A stretch of DNA of 46,862 nt. Source: Archangiaceae bacterium (GTDB lineage Bacteria; Myxococcota; Myxococcia; Myxococcales; Myxococcaceae). This document shows positions 40,663-46,862 of this stretch, one piece after another (position 1 is the first letter of the stretch; every line of letters begins with the position of its first letter). Location: assembly GCA_016879935.1 (NCBI GenBank), contig JAACJQ010000131.1:1-46862 (forward strand). Direction: 5' to 3'. The notes beneath the pieces are model-generated. The model was not told where the DNA came from, ran no database searches, and was given only the letters and a program-made list of their open reading frames with translations. The translations under genes were made by a program, and so were the position numbers.

Positions 40663-43476
40663 TCATTCGCACGGCCCGGTGAGCACGGGCTTGGCGCCCG
40701 TCACGCGCCCGGTCGTCGTCGAGATGTAGAGCTCATCGCCCGTCGAGAGCAGCCGGGCGGTGCTGGTGACGTCGAGCGCCTGGACCGAACTCCAGGTCGC
40801 GAGCCCGCCGTCGGCCGAACCCTGAAGCGTTGAGAGGGCGACTCCACCCGGCTGTTGCACCAGCGCCACGGTCGTTCGGCAGACCCGCGCGGTGTCGATG
40901 ACGGCGCCGCCGGTCGCGACCGAGACCGGTACCGCGGTGGGCAACGAGAGCACCAGCCCCGAGTTCGTCAGGGCGAATGCGCTCTGGGCCGTCGCCCAGG
41001 TGGCGACCGCAGAGCCCTCGAATGGCCCGAGCGGAACGCGAACCGACGTCCATCGGCGCAGGTCGTCGCTCGTCGAGAGGAACACGCCCGTGTCAGTCAC
41101 CGTCCACAAGCTGGTGACGCCGCCGTCGCCGGCCTCCTGCGCGGCAACGCTCCGAATCGGAAGGCCGGGGGCGGGAACGGCGGCGACGCGAAGCTCCGTC
41201 GGCGGGTTGAGCGAGGAGATGAGGTTCTGCTTCACGTTGCCGACGTAGAGCGTGTCGGCTGCCGCGATGACGAGCAGCTCGCCCTGCAAAGTGCCCGACG
41301 CCGGTGTTCCGAAGCGGCGGCCCGAGGGGGGAATGGCCACCGCAGGCGGAATGTCGGTCTGCACCACCTGCGGCCGGCCATCGTAGATCTGCGTGGCGCT
41401 CACCACCCACGCGCGCTGGCCGGTGACCGAGGCGATGGGTGAGAAGTCGGCGGGGAACTGGTTCTGCGCGAAGAACCCAAGCTGCTCGTCGAAGGCGTAC
41501 AGGGTGCTCCGGCTGATGATGAAGAGCCGCTCCTGCCCACCGACGAAGACCCGCGCTCCGACGTCGACCGTACGATCGAGCAGCCACGGCACGAAGCTCC
41601 CAGGTGATGGATCGAGCGGGTCATTCGGGGTCTGCCAGTACCAGGCCCGGCCCTGCGAGGTGGCGACCGCCGGCAGGTTCGCCTGCGAGGCATGCGAGAC
41701 GAACGGGTCCTGGAACGGTGTGGTTCCGTCCGTGTCGAACACGCGATCGAAGGACCATTGGCAGGTGCCTCCGCTTCGCGGAGAGATGATCCACGTGCCG
41801 GTGGCGACACCTGCGTCCATCAAGGTGGCGGCGGGGCAGCGCGCGAGCAGGGCAGGCCCCGTTCCATCGCGGGTGCCTTCGTGGTTCATCACGAACTCCG
41901 GGTCGAGGTTTCCGGGGCAGACGGCGCAGGGCCCCGAGTTCTGCGTGGGGGTGATGCCCACCATCGGGTCGTTGCGAATGACGGTCGAGAGGTAGCGTCG
42001 CGCGCCGCCATCGAAGGCGAGCTCGAAGGCGAGATGGCCGGTGATGTCTGCTCCTCCTTGCGGGTCGACCAGGAGTCGCGTCGCGACGCCCGCGTCGAAC
42101 TCACGAAAGAAGGTGGTCGTGGGCGGTGCGCCCGTCTGAACGCAGTAGCCATGCTCGAAGAGCTCGATGAGCTGTCGATTGTGCTGCGCGACGTCGATCA
42201 GGCGCCCGGTCGGGCCCGAGAAGGCCGCGGCGCAGAGTTGATCGCTCCACACGAGCGGCGCCGGTGGCTCGTCGAGAATCAGCTGCGTCACCGTGCCGGC
42301 GTCGGCGTTTCGCCAGAGGGCCACCGGCCGCCCATTGAACCGGCGCAGCATCCGATCTCTTGCGCTCGCGAAGCCGGGAATGGCGAAGAGACCCGTGCCA
42401 CCATCGGCGGTGGAGAGCACGCCCAGGCCACCGTCCTTGAAGAGCACCCACGCCTGCTGCGGCGCTGCGACGACGTCTTCGATCTGATCCGCGCTCCACG
42501 TCGTGGTTCGGATCAGGATCTGCACCGAACCGCCGTCGGGCAGCGGCATCGGGTCGGTCAACCTCGTGACCAGTCGAACCCCCGACGAGTCGGCGCTGAC
42601 GAAGGAGCGGCCGGTGCCGTTGTTGCCGAAGGCGCCGCTCACGCTGAACGTCGACGGCACGCCGGCGTCGAGGAGCGGGCTCATCGGCCTCAAAGCGAAG
42701 CCCGAGAGCGCGGTGGGCAGTGGAGGTGCCGGTGGCGCCGTGCAGCGCAGCTCGACCGGGTTGCAGCGCCAGCCTTCGCAGTGACTGTCGGCGTTGCACG
42801 CCCACGGCCCACCGATGCCGACGGGCTGGCAGCGGCGGCGGCGATCGACGTCTTCGATGCCGCAGCGCCAGGCGGTCGGGCACTGATCGTCACGCACGCA
42901 GTCTGGGCCAGCCCCAGCGTCGGGTGAGCGCGTCGGCGCGAAGCACAGCCCATCGAGCCCGCAGCGCTCGCCAGTCGAGCAGTGGAGCGCAGGGTCGGTG
43001 CACTGCCGCGCGCCGCCGTCAGCGATCGTCGCAGCGGGGTCGAAGCAGAGCCGATCGATGCCGCAGCGCCAGCCCTGCGGGCAATGGAGGAGTGGGTCGG
43101 CGCAGGCACGTCGCGGCCCATCGAAGCGCGCGGGGTCGAAGCAGGTGTTGTCGAAGCCACAGTGCCAGCCCGTCGGGCAATGAATGAGCGGGTCACTGCA
43201 GCCTCGCACCGGCCCATCGACCGCGGAGGGATCGAAGCAGACCTTGTCGAAGCCGCACTTCCACCCGCCGCCGCACCCCGTCTGGGCCGTCTCGCAGGCC
43301 CGCGCGAGGCCTGCGTCGGGGTCGAAGCACCGCAGGTCGTCTCCACAGAGCCAGCCCTGGGTGCAGCCCGTCACACCGCCGTCGCGCGAACAGGCGTACG
43401 CACGCCCACCCGACAGATCGATCGACGACCGGCACCCGATCAACGCGAGCACACTCACCAACGCGAGCCGCTTCAC
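40663..43476 (-). CDS. Cys-rich lipoprotein with CFDP repeats and a propeller-like head
   Basis: 937 residues from GTG 43476. Lipobox LALIGC gives Cys15. Residues about 28-245 contain about seven Cys-rich modules of roughly 38 residues, with the pattern C-HC-x-x-GW-x-CG-x-D-x-x-CFDP (LLHCPQGWRCGIDRLCFDP, LIHCPTGWHCGFDNTCFDP). After a proline linker (PAPPLPTALSG), about 680 residues are rich in beta strands and resemble propeller or sialidase-like repeats (AWVLFKDGGLGVLSTADGG, LSTSDDLRRWTSVRVPLG). No catalytic residues are evident. It is coupled to the gene before it (GTGA overlap at 43473-43476). It is likely surface or periplasmic, another stalk-plus-head lipoprotein. Confidence 0.8.
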   Translation of the reverse strand: MKRLALVSVLALIGCRSSIDLSGGRAYACSRDGGVTGCTQGWLCGDDLRCFDPDAGLARACETAQTGCGGGWKCGFDKVCFDPSAVDGPVRGCSDPLIHCPTGWHCGFDNTCFDPARFDGPRRACADPLLHCPQGWRCGIDRLCFDPAATIADGGARQCTDPALHCSTGERCGLDGLCFAPTRSPDAGAGPDCVRDDQCPTAWRCGIEDVDRRRRCQPVGIGGPWACNADSHCEGWRCNPVELRCTAPPAPPLPTALSGFALRPMSPLLDAGVPSTFSVSGAFGNNGTGRSFVSADSSGVRLVTRLTDPMPLPDGGSVQILIRTTTWSADQIEDVVAAPQQAWVLFKDGGLGVLSTADGGTGLFAIPGFASARDRMLRRFNGRPVALWRNADAGTVTQLILDEPPAPLVWSDQLCAAAFSGPTGRLIDVAQHNRQLIELFEHGYCVQTGAPPTTTFFREFDAGVATRLLVDPQGGADITGHLAFELAFDGGARRYLSTVIRNDPMVGITPTQNSGPCAVCPGNLDPEFVMNHEGTRDGTGPALLARCPAATLMDAGVATGTWIISPRSGGTCQWSFDRVFDTDGTTPFQDPFVSHASQANLPAVATSQGRAWYWQTPNDPLDPSPGSFVPWLLDRTVDVGARVFVGGQERLFIISRSTLYAFDEQLGFFAQNQFPADFSPIASVTGQRAWVVSATQIYDGRPQVVQTDIPPAVAIPPSGRRFGTPASGTLQGELLVIAAADTLYVGNVKQNLISSLNPPTELRVAAVPAPGLPIRSVAAQEAGDGGVTSLWTVTDTGVFLSTSDDLRRWTSVRVPLGPFEGSAVATWATAQSAFALTNSGLVLSLPTAVPVSVATGGAVIDTARVCRTTVALVQQPGGVALSTLQGSADGGLATWSSVQALDVTSTARLLSTGDELYISTTTGRVTGAKPVLTGPCE

Positions 43477-44267
43477 GGGAACACCCCCGCGAACGCGAAG
43501 CCATTCGACGTGGGAACGATCAGCGCGGTCGAGCCGCCCACCGGCCGAATCGCGAAGAAGACACCCGTGCCCACGAGGGCCGCCCCGGTGATGAGCGAGG
43601 CGATCGAGATCGTGCGCTGCAGGCCGAGGCGCTCGGCGTCTCGCTGGTACTGCTCCAGACGAAGGAAGCTGCCCGTCGCCGGGTCTTTCGAGAGATCACG
43701 GTTGATGCCGTTCTCTTCGAGCAGCGTCGAGAACCCGACGATCGAACCCGCGATCAGCGCGGCGGCTCCCACGCTGATGAGCGTGATCGGCAACACGCGC
43801 GAAGGCGGCTGCGGCACGGGCGTACCGGTCGCTTCGGCGGTGGCCCAGGGGAGCTGTTCGGCCAGCTCCTTCACGTCGGAGGCGATGCGAATGCTGCGAC
43901 CCACGGGTTGAGACTTCTGCGTGTCGAGCGTCTGCAGTGACAGTTGATAGGCGTCGCCGAGCTTCGAGAGCGTGCCGCTCAAGACGAAGCGTGCTCCCAG
44001 CGCTCCGGCGAGCTCGGCGGTGCAGCTGGTCGAGTCTTCGGCGCACCCCAGCAGCTGTCGTTGCCGCTCCATGCCGAGCAGCGTTCGAATGTCGGCCGAG
44101 GCGATGACCTGGAAGAACTCGCGCTTCGACACCTGCTGCGTGATCGCGTCGGTGAGCGCGGTGCCTTCTTCGGGGGCCGCGCCGCTCACCTGCAGATCGA
44201 GCACTGCCAGCTTCGGCTTCTCGGCCGCCGTCAACGACAACGCGACCACCATCGCCAGAATCGTCAC
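43473..44267 (-). CDS. CsgG/TolB-like domain protein with two membrane segments
   Basis: 264 residues from GTG 44267, with GGGGGAAGC upstream. A signal-like start (MTILAMVVALSLTAAEKPKLAVLDL) leads to a CsgG/LpoB-type alpha/beta domain (about 20-135: LTDAITQQVSKREFFQVIASADIRTLLGMERQRQ, ELAGALGARFVLSGTLSKLGDAYQL). Such domains occur in lipoproteins that stimulate peptidoglycan synthases or build secretion pores. Two hydrophobic segments follow (LISVGAAALIAGSIVGFST, SIASLITGAALVGTGVFFAI). It overlaps the CFDP-repeat lipoprotein gene and so is probably produced with it. Which CsgG-like role it has is unclear. Confidence 0.75.
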   Translation of the reverse strand: MTILAMVVALSLTAAEKPKLAVLDLQVSGAAPEEGTALTDAITQQVSKREFFQVIASADIRTLLGMERQRQLLGCAEDSTSCTAELAGALGARFVLSGTLSKLGDAYQLSLQTLDTQKSQPVGRSIRIASDVKELAEQLPWATAEATGTPVPQPPSRVLPITLISVGAAALIAGSIVGFSTLLEENGINRDLSKDPATGSFLRLEQYQRDAERLGLQRTISIASLITGAALVGTGVFFAIRPVGGSTALIVPTSNGFAFAGVFP

Positions 44268-44336
44268 GCGCTTCCCCCTCGCTGTGAGGAGGCGAGGCTA
44301 GCGAGCTGATCGTCCGCCGCACAGCACCACGCGCTG

Positions 44337-44909
44337 TCAGGCGTTCGCCATCGAGAGCAGCAGATGTCGTTGACGGTGGGTGCGATCGATCGCGAAGGCG
44401 TCTCTGACGGCGACCAGCGGCGCCGCGGCGAGGATGACGAGGTCGAGCACGCGCTGGCCGTTGAAGTCGGCGACGAGGGGCGGCACGAGCACGATCGAGA
44501 CGAGCGCGAGCGACACGAGGCTGCCGATGAAGGCCAGCGGCGCCAGCGGCCGCAGCAACAACCCGAGCCCGCAGGCGAAAGGAATCAGCCACGCGGCGAG
44601 GAAGGAGATCTGCTCGGTGTTCAGCGTACGCAGCGGCGCGCCCTTCGACGCGAGCGCGAGCAGACACCCGATGCCCACCAGCGGCAGCAACACCAGCTTC
44701 CACGCCGCCCGTCGAGAGAGCCCGGGCAGCGTCTGTGTCGTCACCGTCATCGCGCAGGAGTGGCAGAGCGACCGCTCCGACGGCGTCACGCAGAGCTCGC
44801 ACTGAAAGCTGCCGCAGCGGGAGCACACGCTCTCGGCCGTTCGATCATGCTCTGCGCAGGTGGCTCGAGGTGGGCTCTCGTACCACATCTCTTCGTCGGG
44901 GAGCGCCAT
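44337..44909 (-). CDS. Zinc-finger (B-box-like) membrane protein
   Basis: 190 residues from ATG 44909; GTG 44930 and ATG 44888 are in-frame alternatives. The N-terminus has a Cys/His cluster resembling a B-box or zinc ribbon: CAEHDRTAESVCSRCGSFQCELCV and LCHSC. Four hydrophobic segments follow, including WKLVLLPLVGIGCLLALA, FLAAWLIPFACGLGLLL and IGSLVSLALVSIVLVPPLV. Family resemblance is to bacterial B-box zinc-finger membrane proteins, whose function is unknown. It lies alone on the minus strand; 69 nt separate it from the CsgG-like gene, and both may share a transcript. Confidence 0.7.
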   Translation of the reverse strand: MALPDEEMWYESPPRATCAEHDRTAESVCSRCGSFQCELCVTPSERSLCHSCAMTVTTQTLPGLSRRAAWKLVLLPLVGIGCLLALASKGAPLRTLNTEQISFLAAWLIPFACGLGLLLRPLAPLAFIGSLVSLALVSIVLVPPLVADFNGQRVLDLVILAAAPLVAVRDAFAIDRTHRQRHLLLSMANA

Positions 44910-44930
44910 GCCCGGGCCATGACACCACAC

Positions 44931-45146
44931 CCGGCTTCGGCGTTCCCGTGGCCGGCGATTTCAAGGCGAGCCGCGCCCATTGTCCTGCGGTCTGAGGCTG
45001 ATCGACTGTTCGTGGAGCAGGCTCGAGATCGTGGTCGTGGGGCACACCTGCGAGCGGGCGCAGGTCGAGATCGACATGCGCTGAAGGGTGGCGGAACCAT
45101 CCCTGATGAGCGCCTCCTCGTTGCCTGTACCAGCGCGGGCCGGGCT
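44931..45146. other. Noncoding gap of about 215 nt before the acyl-CoA dehydrogenase
   Basis: Between the divergent zinc-finger and acyl-CoA dehydrogenase genes I find no credible gene. The long frames crossing it on either strand are Arg/Ala-rich shadows of neighbouring genes, with no motif. Low-GC tracts and clear hairpins are also absent. TTGCCT (45121-45126) is the only -35-like hexamer but is too far (22 bp) from the -10-like element. Confidence 0.5.
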
Positions 45147-45163
45147 GCTATCTGCCGCGCATG
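45147..45163 (+). promoter_or_regulatory. GCTATCTGCC-GCGC-ATG element before the acyl-CoA dehydrogenase
   Basis: GCTATCTGCCGCGC (45147-45160) immediately precedes ATG 45161. It matches the element before the hydroxyacyl-CoA dehydrogenase (39001-39015) except for one missing C. This suggests that both metabolic units use the same short-leader promoter type and perhaps the same control. Confidence 0.4.
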
Positions 45164-46303
45164 AACTTCGAGCCGTCGGAGATCCAGAAGGACATTCAGA
45201 CGATGACGCGGGAGTTCGCCGCGAAAGAGCTCATTCCCAACGCCCGCAAGTGGGACGAGCACCACGAGTGGCCGGCCGAGGCCGTGAAGAAGCTGGCCGA
45301 GCTGTCGCTGCTCGGGGTCGCGGTGCCCGAGAAGTGGGGCGGCGCCGGCCTCGACAACGTCTGTTACGCGCTCGCGATGGAAGAGATCAGCCGCGGCTGC
45401 GCCTCGACCGGCGTGATCATGTCGGTGAACAACTCGCTCTACTCCGACCCGATCATGAAGTTCGGCACCGACGCGCAGAAGGAGAAGTGGCTCGCTCCGT
45501 TCGCGCGTGGCGAGAAGCTCGGCTGCTTCGGTCTCACGGAGCCGCAGGCTGGCAGTGACGCTGCGGCCCAGCAGACCGTCGCGGTGAAGAAGGGCGATCG
45601 CTACGTCATCAACGGCTCGAAGAACTGGATCACGAACGGCCCGAAGGCCGACGCGATCGTGCTCTTCACGATGACGAACAAAGAGGCGGGCCACAAAGGC
45701 ATCACGCCCTTCATCGTGCCCACCGACACCAAGGGCTTCCGCCGCATGCCGCCCGACAAGAAGATGGGCATCAGCGCCGCGTGGAGCTGCACCATGTACT
45801 TCGAAGACATGGAGGTGCCCGCCGAGAACATGCTGGGCAAGGAAGGCGACGGCTTCAAGGTGGCCATGTCGACGCTCGACGGCGGCCGCATCGGCATCGC
45901 GGCGCAGGCACTCGGCATCGCGCGCGCGGCCCTCGAAGAGGCGGTTCGTTACTCGGGCGAGCGCAAGTCGTTCGGCAAGTTCATTCGCGAGCACCAGGCG
46001 ATTCAGTTCATGCTCGCCGACATGGCGACCGAGATCGACGCGGCCCGCCTGCTCGTTCACCGCGCCGCCGTGCTGAAGGACAAGGGCGTTCGCCACTCGC
46101 AGGAGTCGGCGATGGCCAAGCTCTACGCCAGCGAGATGGCCAGCCGCGTCGCCAACAAGGCGCTCCAGGTGTTCGGCGGCATGGGCTACTCGAAGGAGAT
46201 GGACGCCGAGCGCCACGTTCGCGACGCGCGCATCACCGAGATCTACGAAGGCACGAGCGAGATTCAGCGCATCGTCATCTCCGCCAACATGCTCAAGGAC
46301 TGA
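45161..46303 (+). CDS. Short-chain (butyryl-type) acyl-CoA dehydrogenase
   Basis: 380 residues, the usual length. The FAD/CoA-binding signature is GCFGLTEPQAGSDAAAQQT; a second family block is SKNWITNGPKADAIVLFT; QVFGGMGYSKEMDAERHVRDARI is the C-terminal signature. The catalytic base Glu363 lies in IYEGTSEIQRIVI, the place used by short- and medium-chain enzymes. It oxidises acyl-CoA to trans-2-enoyl-CoA, passing electrons to an electron-transfer flavoprotein not in this window. Together with the hydratase and dehydrogenase at 39016-40662 it gives three successive steps. Short-chain preference is inferred from resemblance to Bcd/SCAD and not certain. Confidence 0.94.
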   Translation: MNFEPSEIQKDIQTMTREFAAKELIPNARKWDEHHEWPAEAVKKLAELSLLGVAVPEKWGGAGLDNVCYALAMEEISRGCASTGVIMSVNNSLYSDPIMKFGTDAQKEKWLAPFARGEKLGCFGLTEPQAGSDAAAQQTVAVKKGDRYVINGSKNWITNGPKADAIVLFTMTNKEAGHKGITPFIVPTDTKGFRRMPPDKKMGISAAWSCTMYFEDMEVPAENMLGKEGDGFKVAMSTLDGGRIGIAAQALGIARAALEEAVRYSGERKSFGKFIREHQAIQFMLADMATEIDAARLLVHRAAVLKDKGVRHSQESAMAKLYASEMASRVANKALQVFGGMGYSKEMDAERHVRDARITEIYEGTSEIQRIVISANMLKD

Positions 46304-46306
46304 CCC

Positions 46307-46774
46307 ATGATTCTCCTCTCGACGCTCGTTGCGCTGTCGCTGCACGCCGACCCGAAGGGCGGCAAGAACACGATGAAGGATCTGGTGAAGAGCGTCGGCT
46401 CTGCCGCGACCGTGAGCGCCGATGGCGGCGCTTCGGCGACGGTGGTGAACGGCATCGACATCTCGAAACTGCCGTTCACGCCCGACTCGATCAAACAGGT
46501 CGTGCTCTCGTACCAGCCGCAGATTCAGTCCTGCTACGAAGAGACGCTCGCCGCGAAGGACAAGGCGGTCGAGGGGTCGCTCAAGACGGCGTTCTCGATC
46601 ACCGGCGACGGCATGGTGACGGGCGCGAAGGTCGACAAGAAGACGAGCAGCCTGAAGGACCCGCGCCTGCACGACTGTGTGGTGTCGGTGCTCTCGACCA
46701 TGCAGTTCCCCTCGCCGCCAGACGGCAAGGCGCACCCGATCGAGTTCCCGTTCAACCTCAAGGCCGTGAACTGA
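46307..46774 (+). CDS. AgmX/PglI C-terminal domain protein
   Basis: 155 residues, 3 nt after the acyl-CoA dehydrogenase stop. A short hydrophobic leader (MILLSTLVALSLHADPKGG) is followed by a linker and the AgmX/PglI-type domain: LSYQPQIQSCYEETLAAKDKAVEGSLKTAF, SITGDGMVTGAKV, DPRLHDCVVSVLSTMQFPSPP and a final strand HPIEFPFNL. The two cysteines (SCYEE, HDCVV) are conserved in the family and probably pair. The fold is TonB-C-like. In myxobacteria such domains occur in gliding and envelope proteins. Here it stands alone; its role is unknown and its link to the preceding enzyme is only positional. Confidence 0.82.
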   Translation: MILLSTLVALSLHADPKGGKNTMKDLVKSVGSAATVSADGGASATVVNGIDISKLPFTPDSIKQVVLSYQPQIQSCYEETLAAKDKAVEGSLKTAFSITGDGMVTGAKVDKKTSSLKDPRLHDCVVSVLSTMQFPSPPDGKAHPIEFPFNLKAVN

Positions 46775-46862
46775 GACCCGTGAGATGAAGCCGAAAGCGA
46801 AGACGCGAGCAGAGCGCACCTTCGTGCCCTGAATCACTTCCGCGCGACGCGAGGTCTGAGCG
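46775..46862. other. Window end with no recognisable gene
   Basis: After the AgmX-type stop, 88 nt remain. ATG 46785 opens only 15 codons before a stop, rich in Lys and Arg, with GTGAG just upstream. I see no hairpin with a T-run and no start of a longer gene. Confidence 0.4.

Noticed and set aside
44364-45164. 266-residue plus-strand frame across the zinc-finger gene and gap
   Set aside because: Arg/Glu-rich, no motif, antisense to a gene with clear zinc ligands and membrane helices, and overlaps the acyl-CoA dehydrogenase start.
46785-46832. 15-codon ORF MKPKAKTRAERTFVP
   Set aside because: Too short, with no conserved features or hairpin; could be chance.

Overview
The window is a high-GC bacterial chromosome segment whose gene content points to Myxococcota (myxobacteria). 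Indicators are many lipoproteins, cysteine-rich stalk proteins, a zinc-ribbon Ser/Thr kinase, PEGA and AgmX/PglI-type proteins, HEAT-repeat fusions and frequent GTG starts with 1-4 nt gene overlaps. This assignment is inferred from gene families, not from a marker gene. I see no insertion sequence, phage, CRISPR array, tRNA or rRNA.

Layout. 1-3903 (+): end of pyrE, a lipoprotein, and a large transporter/HEAT/cyclic-nucleotide-binding fusion. 3907-5240 (-): a small cytochrome-c-like lipoprotein and a poly-serine outer-membrane barrel. 5304-12240 (+): SGNH hydrolase, an Fpg-like glycosylase, PEGA/barrel protein, TPR protein, Ser/Thr kinase and LpxL-type acyltransferase, mostly translationally coupled. 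12263-14130 (+): retropepsin-like protease and two membrane proteins; the second (Yip1-like) is coupled to a MacAB-TolC-type export operon at 14127-19921 (TolC, adaptor, ATPase, two separate permeases). 20045-29210 (+): two giant tandemly duplicated lipoproteins of about 1,510 residues, each with a Cys-rich stalk, FG-GAP/VCBS repeats and an SRCR domain. 29250-29921 (+): NlpC/P60 hydrolase, converging on a porin (29827-31062, -). 31156-31560 (+): a short gene interrupted by one in-frame TGA that reads best as a thioredoxin-fold lipoprotein with a selenocysteine UxxC motif and a bSECIS-like hairpin. 31538-34619 (-): DUF58 / MoxR / zinc-ribbon membrane protein operon. 34696-38977 (+): HEAT-cyclophilin lipoprotein and small envelope proteins, including a TPR lipoprotein. 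39016-40662 (+) and 45161-46303 (+): 3-hydroxyacyl-CoA dehydrogenase, enoyl-CoA hydratase and acyl-CoA dehydrogenase, three consecutive steps of short-chain acyl-CoA metabolism, separated by a minus-strand envelope island (40663-44930). 46307-46774 (+): AgmX/PglI-type protein.

Most products act in the cell envelope: outer-membrane barrels, lipoproteins, export machinery and signalling. The strongest candidate for something unannotated is the TGA-containing thioredoxin-like gene at 31156-31560. The SRCR domains inserted in bacterial FG-GAP proteins come next. Several transcription-unit heads carry a -10-like hexamer only 6-10 nt before the ATG, which suggests leaderless transcripts.
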